In this document: positions 15,577 to 23,098 of the stretch, piece after piece
Layout of the letters: each line of letters starts with the position of its first letter
How positions within the stretch are numbered: position 1 is the stretch's first letter
Assembly: GCA_016296205.1 (NCBI GenBank)
Contig: JAEDJS010000033.1
Span: 1-23,216 of the forward strand
Reading direction: 5' to 3'
From: Treponema sp.
Lineage (GTDB): Bacteria > Spirochaetota > Spirochaetia > Treponematales > Treponemataceae
Length of the DNA stretch: 23,216 bases
Made by a program: the position numbers and the translations under genes
The notes under the pieces: model-generated
Seen by the model: the letters and a program-made list of their open reading frames with translations, nothing else
Database searches by the model: none
Told to the model about the DNA's origin: nothing

Positions 15577-17461
15577 ATCAGCGGGATTGTTCTGGAAGTT
15601 GAATTTTTCCTGGACATTTTTGCTGCTAGTAATTCCATTGTTTTTGTTTTTCTCATGTGCCAGTTCACCTAAGAATGAAATTCCGGAAGTTGATTATGCT
15701 GAACCGGAAGCTTCCCAGGAGCAGAGCCAGGCTTCTGAAAATGAAAATTTACCGGCTCAGGCAGAAGAAATTTCTGATCCTCTTGAACAGCTGGAAGAAG
15801 TTGTTTCAGAAAGTGATTTTGGTTCGGCAATAATCATTCCTTTGCCACCTAAAAAAGACGATGTTTCATTTTTTAATTCAGTGCAGAAATCAATTCTTGA
15901 TGACGTAGAAAACGGCTCCCCTGTAAGTTTAAAGAATGCAATTATTAATCTTCGCAAAAAAGGAATCAATCACCTGGAAGAAAAAGAAAAAATTCTTTTG
16001 TGTACAGCCAGTGGAATCCTTAACATTGTCTGGCCAGGTGAATCCTTGGGGTATGAAGATCCGGAATGTGACCGTTCAAATGCATATCTTGGTGCCATAG
16101 ACAGCGTTAAAAAAGGAATCTATGATTTGAGCAGCGGAAATACTGATTTTCTTACACTGGTGCTGCCTTCACTTGTTCTGGTAACTTCAATTTCCCGGAA
16201 TGATTATTTTGACCAGGCAGAGGAATCATTGCGCAAAGGTTTAAACCTCGTAAAAGATTCAGTTCTTGCAAATTATCTTTATGGAACACTTTTGTTAAAA
16301 CGGGGTGATTTTTCTGATGCCGTGCAATATTTTGAAACAGCAGAAAAAGGTTCTCCCGGAAACAAACAGATTCTTTATAAATTGTCACTTAGTTACCGCA
16401 ACTGTCACAGATGGAAGGAATCACTTGATTATGCGGAATTACTTTTAAAAGATCAGCCTCATAATGTTGATTATCTTAAACTTTGTGCAGAAAATTCCTG
16501 GGATCTGGAAAATATTTCAAAGGCAGAAGATTATGTAACAAGAGTGCTTTTGCAGCAGCCGGAAAATACGGAATATGTTCTGTTCCGGGCAAAGATTCTC
16601 ATGGAAAAGAAAGATTATATTAAAGCAGCCTCTCTTCTTGATGTTTATGCACGGAATGACCGCAATAATCGTGATTATCTTTTGCTGAGGTCAAGACTTC
16701 AGCGTGAATGGAATAAGAATAATACTGCAGCGGGAGTAACTATTGAGCAGGCGTTGAATTTATACCCTGATGATCTGGAGTTGATTGAATTTGCCGCCGA
16801 TCTTGCTAACAGTGCAGAAATTGTTATTGGTGGAAGAACAGCTTTAAGCTTTGCAGAAGAACTTCTCTTTCATGATCCAGACAACGTAAAAGCCCTTCAT
16901 ATTTCTTTAAACGAAAAAGTAAAAGAAAAAAAATGGGAAGAAGGATATAAAATCAGTTCTGGTATTATCAGGAATAAGAATTTGATGCAGAACAGTGAGT
17001 ATGCTCTTGATGTAATTTATTCCCACATTGATATCTGTCTTGCATTAAAGAAATTTGATGAAGCTTATAAACTTGCTTTGGGGCAGTACAGTCAGAATCA
17101 GAATGATGAAGACGCCCAGAAATCTTATGTAAAAGTTCTTGTTGCACTGGGCAGAAAAAGTGAAGCTCTGAATATTATTAATAGCCTTCTGCCAGATGTT
17201 ACAAGCCGTACAAGAAGTTTTCTGTATTACCAGCGGAGTTTGATTGATGCCCGTGAAGAAGAAGTGTTGAGTGATTTACGCTCCAGTCTAACAAGTAATC
17301 CAAGAAATATTGATTCACTTTACAGGCTCTACGAAATTTATTACCGCAAAAAAGAATGGCGGAAGGCTCAGTATTATTTAAAACAGGTTGTAGCTCTCCA
17401 TCCAGGTGATTCAGAAATGCTCCGCAAAAATGCAGAATTAGACGGTCTCCTGAATAAATAA
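15554..17461 (+). CDS. Large TPR-repeat lipoprotein
   Basis: The 635-residue product is taken from the ATG at 15554, inside the end of the preceding gene. Its ribosome binding site is weak, consistent with translational coupling; in-frame TTG codons at 15590 and 15602 are less likely starts. The N-terminal basic and hydrophobic segment ends at FFSC (C35), a relaxed spirochaete-type lipobox. An acidic, Glu- and Ser-rich linker follows (about residues 40-85). The rest is alpha-helical tetratricopeptide repeats, for example LANYLYGTLLLKRGDFSDAV near 240 and the C-terminal IDSLYRLYEIYYRKKEWRKA. It would be anchored to the envelope and act as a protein-binding scaffold. The partner is unknown; the adjacent six-helix protein is a candidate. 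Confidence 0.85.
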   Translation: MTAALKFKSAGLFWKLNFSWTFLLLVIPLFLFFSCASSPKNEIPEVDYAEPEASQEQSQASENENLPAQAEEISDPLEQLEEVVSESDFGSAIIIPLPPKKDDVSFFNSVQKSILDDVENGSPVSLKNAIINLRKKGINHLEEKEKILLCTASGILNIVWPGESLGYEDPECDRSNAYLGAIDSVKKGIYDLSSGNTDFLTLVLPSLVLVTSISRNDYFDQAEESLRKGLNLVKDSVLANYLYGTLLLKRGDFSDAVQYFETAEKGSPGNKQILYKLSLSYRNCHRWKESLDYAELLLKDQPHNVDYLKLCAENSWDLENISKAEDYVTRVLLQQPENTEYVLFRAKILMEKKDYIKAASLLDVYARNDRNNRDYLLLRSRLQREWNKNNTAAGVTIEQALNLYPDDLELIEFAADLANSAEIVIGGRTALSFAEELLFHDPDNVKALHISLNEKVKEKKWEEGYKISSGIIRNKNLMQNSEYALDVIYSHIDICLALKKFDEAYKLALGQYSQNQNDEDAQKSYVKVLVALGRKSEALNIINSLLPDVTSRTRSFLYYQRSLIDAREEEVLSDLRSSLTSNPRNIDSLYRLYEIYYRKKEWRKAQYYLKQVVALHPGDSEMLRKNAELDGLLNK

Positions 17462-17498
17462 CCTTCAGTTGTCAAATCATTAAATCATTAAAATTATC

Positions 17499-17527
17499 TT
17501 GCAAACCCTTGGTATTCATGGTATAAT
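17499..17527 (+). promoter_or_regulatory. Sigma-70 type promoter of yajC-secD-secF
   Basis: TTGCAA (17499-17504), a 17 nt spacer and a perfect TATAAT (17522-17527) precede yajC. Transcription should begin near 17534, giving a leader of about 54 nt. A second TATAAT at 17544-17549 has no matching -35. Confidence 0.82.
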
Positions 17528-17587
17528 TGAGTGCTTTATTCTATATAATAAAGTAGTAATTTTTAAAAATAAAAAGGATGGAAAAAT

Positions 17588-18028
17588 ATGTCATTTATGC
17601 CTCTTTTTCTACAGGAAGCACCTGCTGCAGTTGATGCCACACAGGCTGGCGGCGGAAGTCTTACAATGCTTCTTCCACTTCTCTTGATTGTTCTTATCAT
17701 GTATTTCTTCATGATTCGTCCACAGAACAAAAAACAGAAAGAACTGGACAAAATGCTTGCAGCCCTCAAAAAAGGTGATAAGGTTGTTACTATTGGCGGA
17801 ATCCACGGTACAATCAGTTCTGTAAAAGAAAAAACAGTAGTTGTTAAAGTTGATGACAACTGCAAACTGGAATTCAACCGCACTGCAATCGCAACAGTGG
17901 TTGTAGACAAACCTCAAACAGCTGCCGAACCAAAAGCAGAAAAGAAATTCAGTCTCTTCGGAAAGAAAAAATCTGACCAGGAAACTGTAGCTGCTGCCGT
18001 TAAAGCAGATGAAAATACAGATAAATAA
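17588..18028 (+). CDS. yajC: Sec translocase accessory subunit YajC
   Basis: YajC is a small inner-membrane protein that joins SecDF and YidC at the SecYEG translocon. The 146-residue product has a short N-terminal segment, one transmembrane helix (about residues 29-43, LLPLLLIVLIMYFFM), the signature MIRPQNKKQKE, and the conserved KKGDKVVTIGGIHGTI fold. A charged C-terminal tail after about residue 105 is longer than in most YajC proteins. AAGGATGG at 17574-17581 is the ribosome binding site. It is the first gene of the operon, 14 nt before secD. Confidence 0.97.
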   Translation: MSFMPLFLQEAPAAVDATQAGGGSLTMLLPLLLIVLIMYFFMIRPQNKKQKELDKMLAALKKGDKVVTIGGIHGTISSVKEKTVVVKVDDNCKLEFNRTAIATVVVDKPQTAAEPKAEKKFSLFGKKKSDQETVAAAVKADENTDK

Positions 18029-18042
18029 TTGGAGTAAAGAAG

Positions 18043-19782
18043 ATGAGCAAAAAAAGTCGTCTTTTCATTATTCTTGCAGTTCTTGCTGTATGTTTTGCAT
18101 TCCTTTGGCCATCAATTAGCTGGTACGCACGTACTCCAGAGGAAACACAGAAACTGGCACTGGGCTCGCTGGAAAAAATCAAGGACTATTCTAGTGCTAA
18201 AGCTGCACAGGATGTAAAAGAACTTAAAGCACTTGTTGCAGAAAATCCAAATGCTGCTCTTACAAAAGATCAGAAATGGCTTGCAGCTGCTGCTAAGAAA
18301 AATTACAAAGAATTAAAAGAAAAAGTTCCTTCACCACTTACATTGACTGGTGCTTTGGATTCATTTACAAGTGAAGCACAGATTCGTGAAGTTGCAGAAG
18401 GCAGATACCGTGAAGCAATTCTCAAAGCAAAGGATCAGTATAAGAACTCGGTAAAGCTTGGTCTTGACCTTTCTGGTGGTATGAACGTTATTGTTAAAGC
18501 AGACATGGATTATGTTATTGAACACGCTTCTGAATCAGAAAAACTTGATGTAGAAGCTCTCAAAGCAAAAGCTATGGAACAGACAATTGAAACTCTCACA
18601 GGCCGTATCGACCGCTTTGGTTTAAGTGAACCAGTTATTCGCCAGCAGGGTGATGATGGTATCTACATTGAACTTCCAGGTGCTGCAGAAACAGATCAGA
18701 TTAGTTCAATTATCATGGGACGCGGTATTCTTAACTTCCGCCTTGTTGATACAGATGCTTCTAATGCTTTTGCTGCATATTATCAGACTCACTTAGACAG
18801 CACATTCGACGAAAAAGGAAAATTAATTGATCCTTCAATTATTCCTGCAGATTGTGAAGTAATGGGATACTATACAAAAGATAACTACGGTCTTGACGAA
18901 AGAAGAGGTTACCTTGTTGTAAAGAAAGAAATTGCTCTTGACGGTAAGCATATTAAGAGTGCAGAAGTTGGTTCAGAAGAACTTACAGGCCGTCCATCAG
19001 TAAACTTTACACTTGATTCAGAAGGTGCAAAAATCTTTGGTGATTTTACAGCTGCAAATAATGGTAAGAACCTTGCAATTGTAAGCGACAACAAAGTTAA
19101 ATCAAATGCAACAATCAATGAACCAATTTATGGCGGACAGATTCGTATTACTGGTTTTGGTCTTGAAGAAGCTCAGAATCTTCAGAAAGTATTGCAGACA
19201 GCATGGCTTGATGTTCCACTCAGTGTAGAAAGTCAGCAGGTTATCGGTGCTTCTCTTGGAGATCAGGCAAAGAAACAGGGACTTTTGGCTTTGGCTCTTG
19301 GTCTTGGTCTTGTAATTATCTTTATGATCATTTACTACAAGGGTGCCGGATTTAACGCATTTGTTGCACAGGTATTGAACATTTACATTATGTTCTCTAT
19401 TCTTAGTGCCTTTAACCTTACACTTACACTTCCATCAATCGCCGGTATGATTCTTACAATCGGTATGGCAGTTGATGCAAATGTAATTATTTTTGAAAGA
19501 ATTAAAGAAGAACTCAGATTGGGCAAAGATAGAGCCAGTGCAATCAGCGCAGGTTTTGACAACGCATTCTGGGCAATTATGGACTCAAATATTACAACAT
19601 TCATCGCCGCTCTCTTTATGAGTCAGCTTGGTTCTGGTTCTATCCAGGGCTTTGCAGTAAGCTTGGCTATTGGTGTTGTATCATCTGTATTTACAGCTCT
19701 TGTTGTTTCTCGTCTTATGTTCGACTTCCAGACAGAAGTTATCAAGAAGAAGACAACTAGCATTGCTTGGGGGCTCAAATAA
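18043..19782 (+). CDS. secD: Protein translocase subunit SecD
   Basis: SecD uses the proton gradient, with SecF, to pull secreted proteins through the translocon from the periplasmic side. The 579-residue product has an N-terminal transmembrane helix (about residues 6-24), a periplasmic region containing GLDLSGGMNVIVKAD and the conserved ETLTGRIDRFGLSEP motif, and five C-terminal helices from about residue 405. Conserved GMAVDANVIIFERIKEE marks the SecD/RND core. GGAG lies before the ATG. The stop codon overlaps the secF start as TAATG, so SecD and SecF are coupled in translation. Confidence 0.98.
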   Translation: MSKKSRLFIILAVLAVCFAFLWPSISWYARTPEETQKLALGSLEKIKDYSSAKAAQDVKELKALVAENPNAALTKDQKWLAAAAKKNYKELKEKVPSPLTLTGALDSFTSEAQIREVAEGRYREAILKAKDQYKNSVKLGLDLSGGMNVIVKADMDYVIEHASESEKLDVEALKAKAMEQTIETLTGRIDRFGLSEPVIRQQGDDGIYIELPGAAETDQISSIIMGRGILNFRLVDTDASNAFAAYYQTHLDSTFDEKGKLIDPSIIPADCEVMGYYTKDNYGLDERRGYLVVKKEIALDGKHIKSAEVGSEELTGRPSVNFTLDSEGAKIFGDFTAANNGKNLAIVSDNKVKSNATINEPIYGGQIRITGFGLEEAQNLQKVLQTAWLDVPLSVESQQVIGASLGDQAKKQGLLALALGLGLVIIFMIIYYKGAGFNAFVAQVLNIYIMFSILSAFNLTLTLPSIAGMILTIGMAVDANVIIFERIKEELRLGKDRASAISAGFDNAFWAIMDSNITTFIAALFMSQLGSGSIQGFAVSLAIGVVSSVFTALVVSRLMFDFQTEVIKKKTTSIAWGLK

Positions 19783-20672
19783 TGAAAAAGATTTATAAAT
19801 TTAGTAAAGGCTTCCTTCCTTGTGCAATTATTTCCGCAGTACTTATTGTTTTTGGTATTGTTGGTCTTTTTGTTAAAGGAATCAATCTTGGTATTGATTT
19901 TAAACCTGGTCTTATTGAAGAATTTAAAATTGCAAAAGATGATTTAAACGTTGATGCAGTACGTGATGCTTTGGCTTCAATCGAAGGTATCAATGTGAAA
20001 GAACTTGGAACAGCAGACGAACGTTCTTTCCAGGTTAGAACAGGAATTTCAGAAAAGACAGAAGACAGATCATTGCAGGCAGAAATCTACAATGCATTGG
20101 CAGCAGCTTATGGTGCAGAAAATGTTGAAGTGATTAAAGAAGAACAGGTTGGTTCACAGTTCTCTTCTTCTCTTGCTAAAAAATCAATTATTCTTGTTTT
20201 AGCTACAATGCTTCTTATCTGGCTTTATGCAACAATTCGTTTCCACTGGGATTTTGCTTTGGGATCAATTATTGCTCTTGTTCACGATATGCTTATTATG
20301 TTTACTTTCATTACTTGGACTCAGATGGAATTTACAACAACTGTTCTGGCTTCCGTTCTTACAATTATCGGTTACTCAATCAACGCAACTGTTGTTATCC
20401 TTGACCGTGTTCGCTTTAACATGAAAAACAAGGAATTGAAATCATTCAACAATATTTTGGACAAATCACTTAGTGAAACACTTAGCCGTTCTATTATCAC
20501 AACTGTAACAACAATGTTTGCTTCATTGTCTTTGTTCTTCTTCACAACTGGAACAATTAAAGACTTTGCACTTGCTCTTACAATTGGTCTTTTGAGCGGT
20601 ATGTATTCTTCTATGTTCATCTCTTCTGGATTTATCAATCTTGTTCGCCGTAACTGGAAACAGGCAGACTAA
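19782..20672 (+). CDS. secF: Protein translocase subunit SecF
   Basis: SecF is the partner of SecD. The start at 19782 overlaps the secD stop by one base, with GGGGG at 19769-19773 as ribosome binding site; the frame is open 15 nt further upstream from a TTG. The 296-residue product has an N-terminal helix, a periplasmic domain (GINLGIDFKPGLIEEFKI motif), and five helices with the conserved IIGYSINATVVILDRVR segment. The separate secD and secF genes are the usual arrangement, unlike the fused form in Bacillus. A hairpin followed by T residues at 20708-20744 ends the unit. Confidence 0.98.
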   Translation: MKKIYKFSKGFLPCAIISAVLIVFGIVGLFVKGINLGIDFKPGLIEEFKIAKDDLNVDAVRDALASIEGINVKELGTADERSFQVRTGISEKTEDRSLQAEIYNALAAAYGAENVEVIKEEQVGSQFSSSLAKKSIILVLATMLLIWLYATIRFHWDFALGSIIALVHDMLIMFTFITWTQMEFTTTVLASVLTIIGYSINATVVILDRVRFNMKNKELKSFNNILDKSLSETLSRSIITTVTTMFASLSLFFFTTGTIKDFALALTIGLLSGMYSSMFISSGFINLVRRNWKQAD

Positions 20673-20680
20673 TCTGGAAT

Positions 20681-20709
20681 TTGAACTTATCATTTAATTA
20701 TGATAAAAT
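20681..20709 (+). promoter_or_regulatory. Extended -10 promoter of ispH
   Basis: TTGAAC (20681-20686), a 17 nt spacer and TAAAAT (20704-20709) are combined with TG one base before the -10 (TGATAAAAT). Transcription should begin near 20716, inside the downstream hairpin and after its 5' arm. Confidence 0.75.
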
Positions 20710-20744
20710 GGGCTGTGGTCATTGGGCTGCAGTCCATTTTTTTT
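20708..20744 (+). terminator. Intrinsic terminator after secF, overlapping the ispH promoter
   Basis: ATGGGCTG (20708-20715) pairs with CAGTCCAT (20730-20737), eight pairs with one G-U; flanking A and T runs can lengthen the stem. Eight T residues end the structure (20737-20744). Read-through transcripts from secF contain both arms. Transcripts from the ispH promoter start at about 20716 and lack the 5' arm. Confidence 0.65.
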
Positions 20745-20756
20745 ATTGAGGCGGAT

Positions 20757-21611
20757 ATGGAAATTATTAAAGCCAGTGTTATGGGTTTTTGTTTTGGTGT
20801 AAAACGTGCTGTAGAAATTGCAGAAAATGTTTTGCAGGAAAACATTGATTCCAAAAATAAAGTTTATTCTCTGGGACCTCTTATCCATAATCCCAATGTT
20901 TTAAAATCACTGGAGCAGAAAGGTCTTACTGTTCTGGACTCAGAAAATATTGATTGTCTTTGTCAAGGTGATATTGTAATTGTCCGGGCTCATGGAACTA
21001 CTCCCAAGGTAATGGAAACCATTATGTCAAAAGGGGCAATAATTAAGGATGCAACCTGCCCCAGAGTAAAAGTGAGTCAAAGAAGATCCGCAGAATATAC
21101 AGAGAAGGGATTTTTTGTAGTTATTGCCGGCGATAAAAATCATGGCGAAGTAACTGGTATTGAAGGCTTTGTAGAAAATGCTGGAGGAAAAGCTGTTGTA
21201 ATTGATTCAGTAAAAGAGGCTGTTGAACTGGAGCTGCCGGAGAAAAGTGTTTTATTGAGCCAGACAACTTTTAATCCATTTTTATTTAAAGAAATTTCAG
21301 ATGTTTTGATTAAAAAGAATCCTAAAATTGAAGTATTAAAAACAATTTGCAGCGCAACAATGGAACGACAGAATGCGTTGCTTGAGTTAAGCGGCAAAGT
21401 TCAAGGTGTAATTGTGATTGGCGGAAAACAATCTGCAAATACCAAACGACTTTTGGAAAAAGCAAAAAGTTTTTGTCCAAATTGTGTCTGCATAGAAGAC
21501 CAACGGGAACTGCCAAAGGAATTTTTTTCATTAGATAAAATTGGAATTACAGCAGGAGCAAGCACTCCTCAAAATGTTATTGATGCAGTATGTAACCTTC
21601 TTTTAAAATAA
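20757..21611 (+). CDS. ispH: 4-hydroxy-3-methylbut-2-enyl diphosphate reductase
   Basis: IspH performs the last step of the non-mevalonate (MEP) isoprenoid pathway, reducing HMBPP to IPP and DMAPP with an Fe-S cluster. The start at 20757 (MEIIKASVMGFCFGVKRA) has GAGGCGG at 20748-20754; the longer frame from 20700 runs through a promoter and terminator. The 284-residue product has the three cluster cysteines C12, C101 (DATCPRV) and C198 (ICSATMERQ), and the substrate motifs RAHGTTP, GDKNHGEVTG, SQTTFNP and GASTP. It is the standalone form, not fused to ribosomal protein S1. Its stop codon is 3 nt from the convergent rpoN stop. Confidence 0.97.
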   Translation: MEIIKASVMGFCFGVKRAVEIAENVLQENIDSKNKVYSLGPLIHNPNVLKSLEQKGLTVLDSENIDCLCQGDIVIVRAHGTTPKVMETIMSKGAIIKDATCPRVKVSQRRSAEYTEKGFFVVIAGDKNHGEVTGIEGFVENAGGKAVVIDSVKEAVELELPEKSVLLSQTTFNPFLFKEISDVLIKKNPKIEVLKTICSATMERQNALLELSGKVQGVIVIGGKQSANTKRLLEKAKSFCPNCVCIEDQRELPKEFFSLDKIGITAGASTPQNVIDAVCNLLLK

Positions 21612-21614
21612 TTT

Positions 21615-23024
21615 TTATCGCTTGTAAGAGTTGCTGATGTTTTCTATGTTCCGGTATTTGGAAACTGTTCTGCGGGAAATTTTAATTCCTCGTTCAAGTA
21701 AAATTTCTGAAATTTTCTGATCACTCAACTGCTTTTTAGAATCAACTGCTTCCTGAATAATTTTTTTTATTTCTAAAATTATTTTGTCTTTGCTGGTGTT
21801 GCTTACCTTGTTAGAAAAGAATTTCTTAAACTCGTAAAGCTTCCCGTTGTATTCAAGATATTTTCCAGTGGCCAGCCTGCTTACTGTTGCTTCATGAACT
21901 TCCAGATTTTGTGCAAGCATTCTTTGGGTAAAAGGTTCAAGATGGCCGGCACCTTTGTTAAAAAATTCAATTTGTTTTTTTAAAATCAGATATGTGGCTT
22001 TTTGCAAGGTTGAGATTCTGTAATTGTAAGCTTCTATAAGATTTTTTGCGGCACGAATGTTTTTTGTGTCTTTTGAATTTTTAACGTAATCCTGGTTTAA
22101 TTCAATCTGGCATGTGGAATTTTTTGTAAGTGTAAACCTAAAACTGCATGAATCGCAAACAACGTAGCCTTCATCATCCGGTCCCTGGGGAAGTTTATCT
22201 TCATTTTGAATCAAATCATTTTTACTGATTTTTTCTACAAGAACATCTGCACTTATGAATTGTGTCTGCTGGCTGGAAAAATTTGCGCCAGGAAAAGGAT
22301 CAAGAGTTCTTATGTAATTCAAACTGTTTTCTGCTTCCTGAGGCGTTGGATTTATAAAACCGTATGTTTCATTGGATTTGATTTTCCCAAAATATAAATA
22401 TTCATCTCGCAATGCTTTTTTCACTTTTGCGGCTATTTGCTGGGGATCCGGGGGATTTAAAAATGTTTCAAAACGGCCGTCAAGTAAAAAAAGTGTAAGT
22501 GGAGTTGCATCGTTGTTGTATTTTGCCTGAACAAAAATTGACTCATAAGTATTCAAAGTGCAGGTTCCAACTGGATCCAGCTGCTGTATTTCCTGAATTA
22601 TTTTTTCCAGATCTTTTTTTGTCTGGCCTTTTGATAAATACTGAGAGGGATCCATTTCTAGAAATCCATTTTTGTTAAGACTGTAGATGATTTTTTCTCC
22701 CAGGATTTGAAGGTCGTCTGAATGTTTTGTTAAGTTGAATTGAGAAATTAAGTGCTCCTGCAAACTTTCTCTGTAATCAATTGCTGACTCCAGTGCGTCT
22801 AAGTATTTGTCACTGGCTTCTTGTGCGCTGGAAGAAATTTTGGAAGTTTCCCGAATGTTTTCAAAGTCCCTCTTGATTTTTAGCGCTGGATTCTTTTCTG
22901 CTTCTTTATGAATTCTGTTTATCAAATCATCACTAGATTCCTGCAGTATGTGAAGAGCCTGAATTTGTTTCTGGCTTAAAATCTGAGTCTGCTTCTGTAA
23001 CTGTACTTGTGAAAAATCTAGCAT
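21615..23024 (-). CDS. rpoN: RNA polymerase sigma-54 factor
   Basis: Sigma-54 directs RNA polymerase to -24/-12 promoters and needs an AAA+ activator. The 469-residue product has the Gln- and Leu-rich activator-interacting region I (residues 1-50, with SQKQIQALHILQESSDDLI), an acidic region II, the core-binding domain (LDPVGTCTLNTYESI near 145), and a C-terminal DNA-binding part ending in the RpoN box SRRTVSKYRN (450-459), slightly different from the usual ARRTVAKYR. The ATG has no Shine-Dalgarno sequence; an extended -10 (TGATAAAAT) ends 6 nt before it, predicting a leaderless mRNA. It lies downstream of hpf, the gene classically linked to rpoN, and is convergent with ispH. No activator gene or -24/-12 promoter was seen in the window. 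Confidence 0.96.
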   Translation of the reverse strand: MLDFSQVQLQKQTQILSQKQIQALHILQESSDDLINRIHKEAEKNPALKIKRDFENIRETSKISSSAQEASDKYLDALESAIDYRESLQEHLISQFNLTKHSDDLQILGEKIIYSLNKNGFLEMDPSQYLSKGQTKKDLEKIIQEIQQLDPVGTCTLNTYESIFVQAKYNNDATPLTLFLLDGRFETFLNPPDPQQIAAKVKKALRDEYLYFGKIKSNETYGFINPTPQEAENSLNYIRTLDPFPGANFSSQQTQFISADVLVEKISKNDLIQNEDKLPQGPDDEGYVVCDSCSFRFTLTKNSTCQIELNQDYVKNSKDTKNIRAAKNLIEAYNYRISTLQKATYLILKKQIEFFNKGAGHLEPFTQRMLAQNLEVHEATVSRLATGKYLEYNGKLYEFKKFFSNKVSNTSKDKIILEIKKIIQEAVDSKKQLSDQKISEILLERGIKISRRTVSKYRNIENISNSYKR

Positions 23025-23030
23025 AAAATT

Positions 23031-23039
23031 ATTTTATCA
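23031..23039 (-). promoter_or_regulatory. Candidate extended -10 promoter of rpoN
   Basis: In minus-strand sense TGATAAAAT runs from 23039 to 23031, ending 6 nt before the rpoN ATG. The -35 position at 17 nt reads GTGCTT, a poor match that lies inside the 3' arm of the hpf terminator. Confidence 0.5.
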
Positions 23040-23048
23040 TATTTTTAT

Positions 23049-23077
23049 AAAAAAAGCACTTCCTTGTCTGAAAGTGC
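23049..23077 (-). terminator. Intrinsic terminator after hpf
   Basis: In minus-strand sense GCACTTTC (23077-23070) pairs with GGAAGTGC (23063-23056), eight pairs with one wobble, around a 6 nt loop. Seven T residues follow (23055-23049). It begins 22 nt after the hpf stop codon and would separate hpf from rpoN. Confidence 0.8.
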
Positions 23078-23098
23078 CTGGTGTGTTTGATTTATCTA

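Noticed and set aside
17471..17490. Short tandem repeat AAATCATT x2 before yajC
   Set aside because: Two 8-nt copies in AT-rich spacer are expected by chance and show no link to a known site.
20700..20756. Longer ispH reading frame starting at the ATG at 20700
   Set aside because: The extension covers a promoter -10 and a terminator hairpin; the start at 20757 has a strong ribosome binding site and gives the standard IspH N-terminus.
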